Part shown: positions 28,387 to 38,143 of the stretch, in pieces | Numbering within the stretch: the first letter of the stretch is position 1 | Layout of the letters: each line of letters starts with the position of its first letter | Origin: Sulfurovum sp. FS08-3 | Lineage (GTDB): Bacteria > Campylobacterota > Campylobacteria > Campylobacterales > Sulfurovaceae | Assembly (NCBI GenBank): GCA_000830175.1 | Contig: JQIS01000031.1 | Location: 1 to 64,000 of the forward strand | Length of the DNA stretch: 64,000 bases | Direction: 5' to 3' | Program-made: the position numbers and the translations under genes | Notes under the pieces: model-generated | Database searches by the model: none | What the model was told of the DNA's origin: nothing | The model's input: the letters and a program-made list of their open reading frames with translations, nothing else

Positions 28387-29537
28387 TAGTGATGACCTCC
28401 CCCAAAGAGTACTTTGGTATTTTTACCTTTGATGTATCGTGTATCAATGGGCGCTAAGGGATTTTGCCCTTTGGCTTTGGCTACCTCTTGATAGTAGTTG
28501 TTGTCCAATCTAAACATTTCAGAGTGGTGATAGGAAATCAAAAGATCCAATATTTCACTCTCACCTGTCTCTTTGCGTTTGGCTTGTTCGGCTTTTAACG
28601 TCTTGACAACCTCATGTACCTCTTTGCCAAAGAGAGCTTCTAGCTCCTCCATGGGTACTCTTGTCGAACCCTCGATAATCTTGCCATTTTCATCAAATTT
28701 GGCAGGAGATTCGGTAGGTGGAATGTAGTAGATATTGGGTTGTGTACCGTAATCGCTTCGCAATGGCAATGCAACTTTGTGCTTTTTGACCAATTTGTAA
28801 ACTTGCGACTCTTCATCATCCAAAAATCCTACAAATCGGATACGTCCTACACACTGTTGGGCGCATGCGGGTGGAAGACCTACCTCTACACGAGGGAAAC
28901 ACAAAATACACTTTTCAGACTTTGAAATCTTTGGGTTGAAATAGATTTTTTTGTACGGACACCCTGCGATACAATAGCGATACCCTTGACATCTATCCAA
29001 ATCAACAAGCACAACACCATCTTCATCTCGTTTGAAAATAGCATCTCGTGGACATGCACTCAAACACCCTGGATTGGTACAGTGGTTACAAATTCTAGGC
29101 AAATAGAAGAAGTAGTTATCGCTAGGAAAGTTTCCTGCACCCTCATCTTCATCCCAGTTTGGTCCCCATGTGGGTTGTGTGGTTGGATGAAATCCTGGAG
29201 TTGTAGCTCCCAACACACTGTATCCATCTTTGTCGGCATCTTTGCCCAAAAGGTTTTGCGATGCAAGGGATTCGTAGTTGTAATCCCAAGGCACACCGTA
29301 ATCGGCTTGAATATTGGGAATAATACCATCTTTCAAATCACCTGCGGCATCAAAGCCACCACCCAACTCCATCCATTTTTTGGGATAACCCTCTCCTGGA
29401 TATGTCTCAACATTATTCCAGTACATATACTCTCTACCGTTTCTGTTGGTCCATTGGGTCTTGCATGCAACTGTACAGGTTTGACACCCGATACATTTGT
29501 TTAGATCCATAACCATTGCTAATTGTCTTTTTGACAT
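28386..29537 (-). CDS. Molybdoenzyme beta subunit, four Fe-S clusters (NarH/DdhB type)
   Basis: 383 residues with four cysteine groups: CIGCQTCTVACK near the N terminus, CNHCTNPGCLSACP, CQGYRYCIAGCPYKK, and CILCFPRVEVGLPPACAQQC. In the third group an aromatic residue takes the place of one Cys, as in NarH, where that cluster is 3Fe-4S. There is no signal peptide, as expected for co-export with the Tat-carrying alpha subunit. It conducts electrons between the molybdenum centre and the gamma cytochrome. Twelve nt separate it from the alpha gene. Confidence 0.92.
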   Translation of the reverse strand: MSKRQLAMVMDLNKCIGCQTCTVACKTQWTNRNGREYMYWNNVETYPGEGYPKKWMELGGGFDAAGDLKDGIIPNIQADYGVPWDYNYESLASQNLLGKDADKDGYSVLGATTPGFHPTTQPTWGPNWDEDEGAGNFPSDNYFFYLPRICNHCTNPGCLSACPRDAIFKRDEDGVVLVDLDRCQGYRYCIAGCPYKKIYFNPKISKSEKCILCFPRVEVGLPPACAQQCVGRIRFVGFLDDEESQVYKLVKKHKVALPLRSDYGTQPNIYYIPPTESPAKFDENGKIIEGSTRVPMEELEALFGKEVHEVVKTLKAEQAKRKETGESEILDLLISYHHSEMFRLDNNYYQEVAKAKGQNPLAPIDTRYIKGKNTKVLFGGGHH

Positions 29538-29548
29538 CTATCCTCTCC

Positions 29549-32455
29549 TTAAGCTTTCTCTATTTGTACTGCACCGTCATAAGCGTATTGGTTACCATCC
29601 CAAAGTCCACCAAACTTCAAGTGACCCCAACCATCTGCCATCTCAAGCAAATTCAACGATGTTGGCACACACTCATTATGACCACGATTGTATTTATACA
29701 TATATGGCTCCCATCCATGCTCCATAACCAAACTATCAGGCGGACACGAACTTGATACTTTTGCCATGACATAAAATTCACCCAAAGCGTTGTAAACCTT
29801 GACGGTATCACCATCTTGTATGCCTCTTTGCTCTGCGATTAAGCGGTTGATTTGCATATAGGGTACTCCTCTTTGGAGTCTTTGAAGTGTACGACTCGCC
29901 TTATAGTTGGAGTGAATCGACCATCGTGCGTGAGGTGTCATAAGCGTAAAGGGGTATCGCTTAGGATCAATAGGGCGTATTCCCTCCATAGCAGTATTGG
30001 TATGCGCTCCCATTTGAATGTAAATCTCATGATCTACATAGAATGTTTGACGACCCGAAACGGTCTCAAATCGCTCACCCTTATAGAGCATATTTTCAAA
30101 AGTGTTGTAGGGTCTATCCGAATAGAGCGGAGAGATTTTTCCACCTTTTTCATTGATTTGCAAGAATCCACCCGCTTTGTACATCTTCTCAATTGTCCAT
30201 GGCTCATACTGTTCGCATTTCGCCAAAGCCGCCTCAAGAGCCAATTTATCCGTACCGAGGTAAGGCTCCATATTGGATTCAGACTCCTCATCGGTATTGG
30301 TAAACTCTTTGTGGGCGATAGTAAGGTCATGGAAACCGTCTCGTGCAAACTTCTTATCATCTTTGACTTTTGCTTTGTCGATATTTTCAGGCAAATTGGC
30401 AATCTCTTCGAGCTTTTTGGCAATAATCTCCATCATCGACCACTCATCTTTGGCTTCACCTACAGGCTTCATATTGGCAATAGGTTGAGCTAGGTTGGTA
30501 AATCGATGATACCCTGGAGAGGTTCTTAAATCCCATACCTCATAGTGAGATTTTGCAGGTAAAAGCAAATCGGAATAGACCGCCGTTTCACTCATTCTAT
30601 AATCAGCGTAAGCAAAATAGGAGATCTTTTTGAAGAAAGCTTCACGATAATCGGTTCCTTTGTTTCTTCTAAATTTGGAATCGGCTACGACCAAACAGAC
30701 TTCAGGTTGCCACCATGGTTTGACGACATTGCCATGCTTAGCATCTTTGTTGCCTTTGTCGTTTTCGCCAAGTGCCAACATCTTTTTGATAACTTCCATG
30801 TACTCTTTTTTGCCCATACCGTTTTGAGCTCTTTTGACATCTTCGTCACTAAAGTACTTATCAAATGTCTTAAGTCCATCGCCAAATACAAACTCACCCA
30901 CAAATCCCGAACCAAATCGTGGTGCGTATTTACCTGCAAAGCCCGAAAGCTCTCCTAGTCCTGTGAGTTGGAACTCATTTTCAGTATTGAGTCCGCCATA
31001 GGGTCCCAATCGACCTGTCAAACCGCAAATAGAAGCAATATTCCAAAGCGTCATAACTCCATTGAAGTATTTGTTGAGTGAAAATCCTGTAGTAATGGAT
31101 ACGACTTTGGGCAACGCAATATCTTTTGCCAATTGTCTGGTTGTATCGGGATGAACGCCTGTTAAATCTTTTGTCTTTTCGGGAGCAAAGGGTTCGATGT
31201 TGGCTTTGAGCATCTCAAATGCGGTGGTTACTTTGACTTTTTTGCCATCTTTGAGTGTAACATCCCACTCACCCTCCAAAATAGGGTCAATGTGATCCAT
31301 CCGAATCGATTTTTGTCCACTTCCCTCAGTTCCTGGCATAAGTACAGGAGTTTTGGTGTGGTTATCCATGGCATAGAACTGCTCTTCAAAGCTCACCTCT
31401 TCCTCTTCTTTGGTAGCCTCTTGCATATCGCTACGTCTCAAAAGTTTTTTGCTCTCTTTAATGACAAGGAAAGGAAGGTCGGTAAAGCGTTTCATAAATT
31501 CAGGTTTATACATCTTCTCTTTGAGAATTTCATGGATTACCGATGCTGCCAAAATATTATCGCTTCCTGGCTTAATAGGAATCCAAAGATCCGCCGATTT
31601 GGCTGTACCGTTAAATTCAGGCGTAATAACAATAACTTTCGCACCGTTGTATTTCCCTTCCCATACATAGTGAGCATCGGGAATACGAGAGACCGAAGGG
31701 TTACCACCCCACATAACGGCTGTATCAACGTTGTACATAAAATCCCATGTACATCCAACGTTTCCTTCTCCATAAGCAATCGCAGCACCCGAGAACATAT
31801 CCCCTAGATAAGAAGAGGGATAGATTCTGTTTGCCCCCAATTGAGTCGAAAATCTAAGTGGTCCACCTCTTCGACCTTCTGTCAAAAGTCCTGTTCCAGC
31901 ATGAACCATCAATTTATCGGGCCCCTTGGTAGGGTCTGTCATGACATCAAAAATCTTTTGGGCTACTTCAGTAGCAGCTTCATCCCAACTGATACGTTTC
32001 CATTTGCCTTCGCCTCGTTTGCCCATACGCTTCATAGGATAGAGTATTCTATCTTTTTCATACATTACTTGCGAATGTTGCACCCCTTTGTTGCATCCTC
32101 GTGGGTTAAAATCGGGGATTTTTGGGTTGATGGAGGGGTATTTTGCCGATTGGTTTTCACGCGTCACCACACCGTTGTGTGACCAAATCTCCCATGCACA
32201 GTTTCCTTGGCAGTTTACACAGTGATAGGCATATCCTGTATCCTCTACATTGCCCCGTGTGAAACTAAACTCATTTCGATACATCGCTTCGGTATAGTTT
32301 GTATTGGGATAGCCCTCTTTGGCGTTTTCTATTTTCACAGCACCCGTTTTGGCAAATAGGCTTCCTTGTGAAGCTACCATCGTAGCCGTTACACCTGAAA
32401 ATTTAAGAAAATTTCTTCTTTTGTCATTAAACATATTTTTTGTCATGCTACTCAT
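29549..32455 (-). CDS. Molybdopterin oxidoreductase alpha subunit, type II DMSO reductase family
   Basis: 968 residues. A Tat signal (KRRNFLKFSG, twin Arg 13-14) shows periplasmic export. The FS0 cluster motif is His78-x3-Cys82-x3-Cys86-x34-Cys121, exactly the type II (NarG/DdhA/SerA/EbdA/ClrA) pattern with His as first ligand. Asp219 in YLGDMFS matches the Mo-ligating Asp of that family. The C-terminal cofactor domain includes LMTPHARWSIHSNY. Substrates in the family range over nitrate, selenate, (per)chlorate, dimethyl sulfide and hydrocarbons. The adjacent rhodanese suggests a sulfur compound (inference). No membrane anchor or TorD-like chaperone gene is nearby. Confidence 0.92.
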   Translation of the reverse strand: MSSMTKNMFNDKRRNFLKFSGVTATMVASQGSLFAKTGAVKIENAKEGYPNTNYTEAMYRNEFSFTRGNVEDTGYAYHCVNCQGNCAWEIWSHNGVVTRENQSAKYPSINPKIPDFNPRGCNKGVQHSQVMYEKDRILYPMKRMGKRGEGKWKRISWDEAATEVAQKIFDVMTDPTKGPDKLMVHAGTGLLTEGRRGGPLRFSTQLGANRIYPSSYLGDMFSGAAIAYGEGNVGCTWDFMYNVDTAVMWGGNPSVSRIPDAHYVWEGKYNGAKVIVITPEFNGTAKSADLWIPIKPGSDNILAASVIHEILKEKMYKPEFMKRFTDLPFLVIKESKKLLRRSDMQEATKEEEEVSFEEQFYAMDNHTKTPVLMPGTEGSGQKSIRMDHIDPILEGEWDVTLKDGKKVKVTTAFEMLKANIEPFAPEKTKDLTGVHPDTTRQLAKDIALPKVVSITTGFSLNKYFNGVMTLWNIASICGLTGRLGPYGGLNTENEFQLTGLGELSGFAGKYAPRFGSGFVGEFVFGDGLKTFDKYFSDEDVKRAQNGMGKKEYMEVIKKMLALGENDKGNKDAKHGNVVKPWWQPEVCLVVADSKFRRNKGTDYREAFFKKISYFAYADYRMSETAVYSDLLLPAKSHYEVWDLRTSPGYHRFTNLAQPIANMKPVGEAKDEWSMMEIIAKKLEEIANLPENIDKAKVKDDKKFARDGFHDLTIAHKEFTNTDEESESNMEPYLGTDKLALEAALAKCEQYEPWTIEKMYKAGGFLQINEKGGKISPLYSDRPYNTFENMLYKGERFETVSGRQTFYVDHEIYIQMGAHTNTAMEGIRPIDPKRYPFTLMTPHARWSIHSNYKASRTLQRLQRGVPYMQINRLIAEQRGIQDGDTVKVYNALGEFYVMAKVSSSCPPDSLVMEHGWEPYMYKYNRGHNECVPTSLNLLEMADGWGHLKFGGLWDGNQYAYDGAVQIEKA

Positions 32456-32461
32456 CCTCTC

Positions 32462-33541
32462 TTATCGTCTAATAGGTAAATTCATATCGTTACCCCATGT
32501 ATCCCATGAACCTGTAAATACTCTTACGTTTTCATATCCCAAAAGTCTAAGGGCTGAAATAATATGCGAACTACGACCCGCACCCACCATGCAGTAGGCA
32601 TAGATGGTTTGATCTTTTTTGACACCGTAGCTATCAAAGACTTTTTGCAACTCCTCTTTGGATTTGAAGCTCATCTTCTTCTCTTCATCGGTAATGTTGG
32701 TCCACTCAAGGAATGTAGCTCCTGGGATATGTCCACCACGAGCCACATTGTCCATCTTTCGTTCACCGATAATCTCAATCATACCACGCGTATCAATGAT
32801 AACGTATTGGCTATCTTTGCCCTTTTGAGCAATATCATCGACAGCTTTTTTGACTTCGTATTTGTCAGCGATGTACTTTTTGTTGATTTTTGCTGGATCA
32901 ATCGTGTAGTCACTTGCTTCATGCTTAGGCTCTTCACCCGCTTGTATCAAAAGTTTAGGCTTAATGGCATCCATTTTTGCCTTAATCTCTTTCTCTTTGT
33001 CGTTGAGTGCTTTTACCTTGTCGTCACTTCCTGCTTTTTTTGCATCTTTGACCTCTTTTTTGATAGCTTTACGCTCTTCATTAAGCTTGTCGTAGATCTT
33101 TTGGTTGGGGTCTAGTGCCTTGATTCCATCAAATCCACCATCTAAGACTACAACCTTTTCGTGTCCAAAACTCTCAAAAAAACTGTGAACACCCGTGGCA
33201 TTAGGACCACGATAGTTGTCGTAGGCAATAATGAGTTGGTCGTTTCGTATTCCTTTTGAACGGATATACTTTTGGGCATCATCAACGCATCGGTAGAGAG
33301 GCTCACAGTGCATATTCCCCATAATATCTGAGTGATGTAAATGGTGTGCATACATCTCAACCGAACCGATAATGTGGTTATTGTTGTAGGTATCGTGACT
33401 ATCTCCCGATACAAAAACCACGTTTTTATCACCAATAAGCTTAATCGCCTCTTTGGGGTCAATTAGCTTAACTTCTGATGCAAAAAGATTGCTTGAAACA
33501 ACCGTTAAACAAGCAATAACAGCAAGAGCTGCTTTTCTCAT
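32462..33541 (-). CDS. Periplasmic two-domain rhodanese (sulfurtransferase)
   Basis: 359 residues. A Sec signal (about 1-21) is followed by an N-terminal rhodanese domain whose catalytic position reads YDNYRGPNA, with no Cys, and so should be inactive. A Lys/Glu-rich helical linker (about 155-215) is unusual for the family. The C-terminal rhodanese domain has the active-site loop YCMVGAGRSSH. It probably moves sulfane sulfur in the periplasm. It is first in the operon and 6 nt ahead of the alpha-subunit gene, so it may feed or take sulfur from the molybdoenzyme (inference). Confidence 0.85.
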   Translation of the reverse strand: MRKAALAVIACLTVVSSNLFASEVKLIDPKEAIKLIGDKNVVFVSGDSHDTYNNNHIIGSVEMYAHHLHHSDIMGNMHCEPLYRCVDDAQKYIRSKGIRNDQLIIAYDNYRGPNATGVHSFFESFGHEKVVVLDGGFDGIKALDPNQKIYDKLNEERKAIKKEVKDAKKAGSDDKVKALNDKEKEIKAKMDAIKPKLLIQAGEEPKHEASDYTIDPAKINKKYIADKYEVKKAVDDIAQKGKDSQYVIIDTRGMIEIIGERKMDNVARGGHIPGATFLEWTNITDEEKKMSFKSKEELQKVFDSYGVKKDQTIYAYCMVGAGRSSHIISALRLLGYENVRVFTGSWDTWGNDMNLPIRR

Positions 33542-33890
33542 ACTATCTCCTTATGACTTTAATAAGTACCTATTATTTTCTTAAAGATACCTTTTCTTCG
33601 AGGTCAATTATAAGTTTGATATACTTAAATTGACGTAAAAAACCGTGCAACTACTCAAATATTATCCAAATGCTCCCTTTTTTTACACGCAAATCTATTG
33701 TATTGACTCAAATCGTTACAGTTATTCAATTTATCTGATTATAAAAAAGATTTGCCTGATGAAGTCAAAACAATCTATTCTCTTTTTCAGTATTAAGATG
33801 TTATATTTGAAGATTGAATTCAATAGTAACCCTTTTGTGCATTGAAACTCAAAAATTATACTTCAAAATTACAATCTATTAGGATATTTT
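33542..33890. other. Intergenic region between divergent operons
   Basis: This AT-rich stretch of about 350 bp separates the rhodanese/molybdoenzyme operon (minus) from the LRV-type gene (plus). TTATAAT-like boxes are present on the minus strand near 33610, but no convincing -35 partner or repeat was found. Reading frames here have no coding character. Confidence 0.5.
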
Positions 33891-34472
33891 ATGACTATTA
33901 ATGAAGCTACCGAGCTTTTGGATAATGTGGAACTCCCTATCCATGAAGTAAAAACAATATTTCATACTTTTAAAGATAATGCTGAGGTTGTTGGCATGGT
34001 TGCCATGAACGTAAGCCGACGAACGAGCGTCTATGACCACGAGATTGGCAAAAGCGATACGCTTGTTGAACTGCTCATTGAGCTTAGCCGTGTCAAAGAT
34101 ATGGGAAGTCGTTGGGCAGTAGCCAAAAATCACCACACACCCGCCCATATACTCACTCAATTGGCTCTTGATGAGATCAATTTGGTACGTGCATTGGTAG
34201 CGACCAACCCCAACACTCCTGTATCGGTTTTGGAAACGCTCTTTAACGATGAGAAGATTGTACGCGATGGATTATCGGGCAATATTCATACACCCTCCCA
34301 TCTTCTCTTGATTTTAGCCGATGATAGCGATAAGATGGTGCGTATGCGTATAGCCGAAAACCCCTCCGCCACACAAGAGATTTTAGAACGACTCCTAAGC
34401 GATGAGGATGAGGATGTCAAAAAAGCGGCTCACGTCAATTGGGAAGCCAAAAATGGGCAAAAAAATGAATAA
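33891..34472 (+). CDS. LRV/HEAT-type helical repeat protein
   Basis: 193 residues with repeated helical units marked by NxHTPxxxLxxLAxD-type phrases: NHHTPAHILTQLALD, NPNTPVSVLETLF, NIHTPSHLLLILADD and NPSATQEILERLLSD. This is the leucine-rich-repeat-variant pattern, a protein-binding solenoid. There are no Cys clusters, unlike the FeS-bearing LRV protein of nitrogen fixers. It overlaps the next gene by 8 nt and heads the run that leads to mrp. Confidence 0.75.
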   Translation: MTINEATELLDNVELPIHEVKTIFHTFKDNAEVVGMVAMNVSRRTSVYDHEIGKSDTLVELLIELSRVKDMGSRWAVAKNHHTPAHILTQLALDEINLVRALVATNPNTPVSVLETLFNDEKIVRDGLSGNIHTPSHLLLILADDSDKMVRMRIAENPSATQEILERLLSDEDEDVKKAAHVNWEAKNGQKNE

Positions 34473-34851
34473 AAAAGCAACCTTTCACAACCGCCAAAAC
34501 GACTACGAAAGCCTAGAGAAACACCTCCTCTCAACCTATTCAAGCGGAGTCTATATCTCTTCGTTTGATTTGGTGCAAATAGGGGCAAAGTTGGGCTTGG
34601 AACTGCCTCTCAAAGAGCGTGATGTGTTGATACGAAAACTCTTTGGAGAGATGAAAGAACACAATCGTTTGGGTGAGCTACTGGCTCATTTTATGCTTTT
34701 GCTCAAAGATAGAACCACCACCTACATACGACTGGGCAATCAACACTTAGACGCACGAGAGGTGATTGGCGTATGGATGCAAAAAGCCGCATCGACTGAT
34801 AGATTACTCAAACACGAGGCACAAAAGGAGGCTACCCATGCAAACGGATGA
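34465..34851 (+). CDS. Conserved hypothetical protein
   Basis: 128 residues from ATG 34465, inside the tail of the preceding gene; earlier in-frame starts would overlap that gene further. It is helical and charged (LSTYSSGVYISSFDLVQIGAKLG, then LPLKERDVLIRKLFGEM), with no signal peptide. It overlaps mrp downstream by 14 nt, so it is translated within the operon LRV-protein, this gene, mrp. Placement suggests Fe-S or cofactor work, but there is no motif to support this. Confidence 0.65.
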   Translation: MNKKATFHNRQNDYESLEKHLLSTYSSGVYISSFDLVQIGAKLGLELPLKERDVLIRKLFGEMKEHNRLGELLAHFMLLLKDRTTTYIRLGNQHLDAREVIGVWMQKAASTDRLLKHEAQKEATHANG

Positions 34852-35875
34852 AGTCAAAGCACTGCTTCAAAAGGTCATCTATCCCCAACTCGATAGAGAT
34901 ATTCTCTCGCTGGGGGCTATTGGTGATATAGCCATTGCAAACAAAAGCATCACGATTAAACTTTTGCTCAATAACGAAAAAGTCTATCGCTCCATTGAAG
35001 ATCAAATCATTGATATTTTGAGTTTGCATTTTGACAAGATTGAGGTGGTTTTTCAAGCCAAACAAACCCCATCAACGGCTTACGGCACAACCGCCAAACC
35101 CAATAACCGTGCTGCATATGCCAAAAATGTGATAGCCGTCACGAGCGGCAAGGGAGGTGTGGGCAAATCAACGGTTGCTGTCAATCTTAGCATCGCCTTA
35201 GCTCAAAAAGGCTACAAAGTGGGGCTACTCGATGCCGATGTCTATGGTCCCAATACCCCACGAATGCTTCAAGTAGCACATGAAAAACTCCAATGGAACG
35301 ACAACAACAAAATAATCCCCAGCCAAAATTTTGGTATCAAAGTGATGAGCGTTGGACTCACTACCCCCACCCCCGATACCCCACTGGTTTGGCGTAGCTC
35401 TGTGGCGATTTCAGCTTTGATTCAGTTTTTGGAAGATGTTGATTGGGGTGAACTTGATTTTTTGGTCATTGATATGCCTCCTGGTACGGGAGATATTCAG
35501 CTTACGATGGCTCAAGAGTTGCCCATTAGTGCGGGAGTGATTGTAACAACACCTCAAAAAGTAGCTACCGATGATGTAAGCCGTGCGGTGATGATGTTTA
35601 AAGATATCAAAGTACCTATTGGTGGTATTGTGGAGAACATGAGCTACTTTATCGCCCCCGATACCCTCAAACGCTACGACATTTTTGGCACAGGAGGAGG
35701 TGAGGCTATCGCAACCCAATACGGTGTGCCATTACTAGGAAAAGTACCGCTTTTGATGGAGATTAGAAGCTCCTCAGATGAGGGCAAACCCGCCGTAGCG
35801 ATGTGTAGCGAGGAGATTAAAGCCTATTACCAAACCATCACCAACAATCTACTCTATGAAATGGGACTATTCTAA
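34838..35875 (+). CDS. mrp: Mrp/ApbC Fe-S cluster carrier ATPase
   Basis: 345 residues from ATG 34838, placed by AAAGGAGG 6-7 nt upstream. An N-terminal DUF59/MIP18-like domain (about 1-75) is followed by a deviant Walker A TSGKGGVGKSTVAVNLS, Switch I LLDADVYGPNTPRM and FLVIDMPPGTGDIQLT. The two C-terminal Cys (CxxC) of some members are not evident; NMSYFIAPDT replaces the usual NMSYFxCP. It carries Fe-S clusters to apoproteins, fitting a genome rich in Fe-S enzymes. Confidence 0.92.
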   Translation: MQTDEVKALLQKVIYPQLDRDILSLGAIGDIAIANKSITIKLLLNNEKVYRSIEDQIIDILSLHFDKIEVVFQAKQTPSTAYGTTAKPNNRAAYAKNVIAVTSGKGGVGKSTVAVNLSIALAQKGYKVGLLDADVYGPNTPRMLQVAHEKLQWNDNNKIIPSQNFGIKVMSVGLTTPTPDTPLVWRSSVAISALIQFLEDVDWGELDFLVIDMPPGTGDIQLTMAQELPISAGVIVTTPQKVATDDVSRAVMMFKDIKVPIGGIVENMSYFIAPDTLKRYDIFGTGGGEAIATQYGVPLLGKVPLLMEIRSSSDEGKPAVAMCSEEIKAYYQTITNNLLYEMGLF

Positions 35876-35982
35876 ATCAAATGCTTTTTCGATATGTTTG
35901 GAACAATCTCCCCAAATGGCATCCAAAAAGCTTAAAAAAGTTAAAATTATAGTACTATTTTAAGAATCAAAGGAGCCAAGAC

Positions 35983-37059
35983 GTGACACTAGAGAAATTA
36001 CGAAAAAATATTGACAAGCTCGACGATGAGATACTCACTCTACTCAATAAACGCATGGAGTATGTCCATCAAGTAGGCGAACTCAAAGGAAAAGATGGGG
36101 GTGCTATCTATCGACCCGAGCGAGAACAGGCTATTATGGAACGTCTCACAAAGTTGAGTCAATCGCACAATGGACTGCTTCAACGCAAACATATTGAAGC
36201 AATCTTTTATGAGATTATTGGTATCTCCAAAAGTTTAGAACGTGATGAAAAGGTAGCCTATTTGGGTCCTATTGGTACATTTACCCACCAAGCAGCCCAA
36301 AGCCGTTTTGGTTCTATCAAAGACTACAACCCCTATCCTTCCATCTTATCCGTCTTCAAAGCGGTAAGTAGCGATAGTGCTACCTATGGTGTCGTACCTA
36401 TCGAAAACTCAACCGATGGGGTAGTGGGTGAAACACTTGATTTGCTAGGGGAGTACAATCTTAACATTGTCGCTGAAATCTATATGCCCATTCACCACTC
36501 TTTTGCTACCAAAGTTGCCAATATCGGGCAAGTACGCAAGATTTATTCCAAAGACAAAGCCTTTGGGCAGTGTCGTGAGTTTTTGGAGAACCATGGATTG
36601 ATGCACCTTGAACATATTTCAGTAGAATCGACAGCAAAAGCAGCGCAATTGGCAGCCAAAGACTCCAAAGCAGCGGCTATTTGTCTCCATATTGCAGCCA
36701 AAATGAATAAATTACCTATTTTGTATGACAATATCGAAGATAGGCACGATAATAAAACCCGCTTTATTGTCGTGAGCAAATCGCTTAATCTTAAGGGAAA
36801 AAACGATAAAACTTCAATCCTTGCACGACTCTCCAATACCCAAGGCTCATTGGTGCGTTTTTTACAAGAGTTCGATGAGGCAGGGATTAACCTTACCAAA
36901 ATCGAAAGCCGTCCTGCTCAAAGCTCCAAAGCATTCTCCTATTGGTTCTATATTGATTTTGATGGACATATCGAGGATGAGAACATAAAGCAGCTCCTAG
37001 CACGGCACGAAGATATTAAATTTTTAGGAAGTTACACAAAGGCAGATGATGAAATTTAG
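35983..37059 (+). CDS. pheA: Bifunctional chorismate mutase / prephenate dehydratase
   Basis: 358 residues. There is an AroQ chorismate mutase at the N terminus ([19 protein letters not shown], about 3-85) and then prephenate dehydratase (about 93-270), beginning [15 protein letters not shown] and containing the catalytic TRF in [10 protein letters not shown]. The last part is an ACT domain ([13 protein letters not shown] and KIESRPAQ) for phenylalanine feedback. It makes phenylpyruvate. AAAGGAG precedes a GTG start. It is first in pheA-hisC-der with overlapping ends. Confidence 0.95.
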   Translation: MTLEKLRKNIDKLDDEILTLLNKRMEYVHQVGELKGKDGGAIYRPEREQAIMERLTKLSQSHNGLLQRKHIEAIFYEIIGISKSLERDEKVAYLGPIGTFTHQAAQSRFGSIKDYNPYPSILSVFKAVSSDSATYGVVPIENSTDGVVGETLDLLGEYNLNIVAEIYMPIHHSFATKVANIGQVRKIYSKDKAFGQCREFLENHGLMHLEHISVESTAKAAQLAAKDSKAAAICLHIAAKMNKLPILYDNIEDRHDNKTRFIVVSKSLNLKGKNDKTSILARLSNTQGSLVRFLQEFDEAGINLTKIESRPAQSSKAFSYWFYIDFDGHIEDENIKQLLARHEDIKFLGSYTKADDEI

Positions 37060-38143
37060 AAATGTATTAGATGATATTAAGATATACGAAGCGGGTAAGC
37101 CCATAGAGCTTGTCGTAAGAGAGTTTGGTATAGCCCCCCAAGATGTGGTCAAACTCGCCTCCAATGAAAACCCAAAAGGCACGAGTCCCAAAGTCGTAGA
37201 GGCACTTAAGGCTAACGCCCATAGAGCTTTTTTATACCCCGATGATAGTATGTACGAACTCAAAGAGGCATTGTCCACTAGGTACGGCGTACAAAGCACT
37301 CAGGTTGTGATTGGTGCAGGGAGCGATCAGGTGCTTGAGCTTATTTCACGGGCGTTGCTTGAACCTAACGATAAGGTCTTGATGAGTCAAGTAACCTTTG
37401 CGATGTATGAGGTCTATGCCAAACAAATGGGAGCTAAGATTATCAAAACTCCAAGCTATCGACACATTGTCGATGAGTTTATCGATGCTTACCGTGAGCA
37501 TAAGCCCAAAATCCTCTATATTTGTACCCCCAACAACCCCACAGGCGATGCCATTACCAAAGAGAATGTATTCAAAATCATTCACGCAATCGACAAAGAG
37601 ACGATGATTGTCGTCGATGGAGCTTATATGGAGTATGCAGCAGCCAAAGATGAAGCCTATCGTATCACTCCTCAAGATTTAATCGGTTTTGAGAATGTGA
37701 TTTATTTGGGAACTTTTTCCAAGGCGTACGGACTAGGGGGTATGCGTGTAGGGTATGGAATTGCCAATGAAACTATCATTAAAGCCCTTCATAAAATGCG
37801 TCCTCCTTTTAATATCACAACCCTTTCGCTTGTAGCTGCTATTGAGGCACTCAAAGATGAAGCGTTTGTTTGCGATTCGATTGCTTTGCACCAACAAGAG
37901 ATTGAACGCTACGAAGCCTTTGCACACACTCATGGTTTTGAGTATATTGAGAGCTATACCAACTTTATCACCTATCTCTTCCCAGACACCATGGACTCTA
38001 CGGAGATTGCCGATAGACTGCTACACAAAGGCGTTATTGTGCGAAACTTAGCCTCTTACGCCATGAATGCGTTGCGTATTACCATCGGAACACCCGTTCA
38101 AAACAGTCGCTTTTTTGAAGAGTTTGAAAAGATTATTAAATGA
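37046..38143 (+). CDS. hisC: Histidinol-phosphate aminotransferase
   Basis: 365 residues, PLP fold type I. It has the opening [15 protein letters not shown], substrate segment [12 protein letters not shown], cofactor site [19 protein letters not shown], the PLP Lys in [17 protein letters not shown] and the C-terminal LRITIGT. It acts in histidine synthesis and, next to pheA, may also serve aromatic amino-acid transamination, as known for some HisC enzymes. Starts at 37046 or 37049 overlap pheA by about 14 nt. Confidence 0.94.
   Translation: MMKFRNVLDDIKIYEAGKPIELVVREFGIAPQDVVKLASNENPKGTSPKVVEALKANAHRAFLYPDDSMYELKEALSTRYGVQSTQVVIGAGSDQVLELISRALLEPNDKVLMSQVTFAMYEVYAKQMGAKIIKTPSYRHIVDEFIDAYREHKPKILYICTPNNPTGDAITKENVFKIIHAIDKETMIVVDGAYMEYAAAKDEAYRITPQDLIGFENVIYLGTFSKAYGLGGMRVGYGIANETIIKALHKMRPPFNITTLSLVAAIEALKDEAFVCDSIALHQQEIERYEAFAHTHGFEYIESYTNFITYLFPDTMDSTEIADRLLHKGVIVRNLASYAMNALRITIGTPVQNSRFFEEFEKIIK

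Noticed and set aside
29549-32455. Respiratory nitrate reductase NarG
   Set aside because: The length is about 970 residues instead of about 1200, the Tat signal and haem b/c gamma fit periplasmic type II enzymes, and no NarJ or NarI gene is present.
33645-33845. Plus-strand 66-residue frame upstream of the LRV-type gene
   Set aside because: AT-rich intergenic DNA with many Phe, Tyr and Ile codons by chance; no ribosome site.
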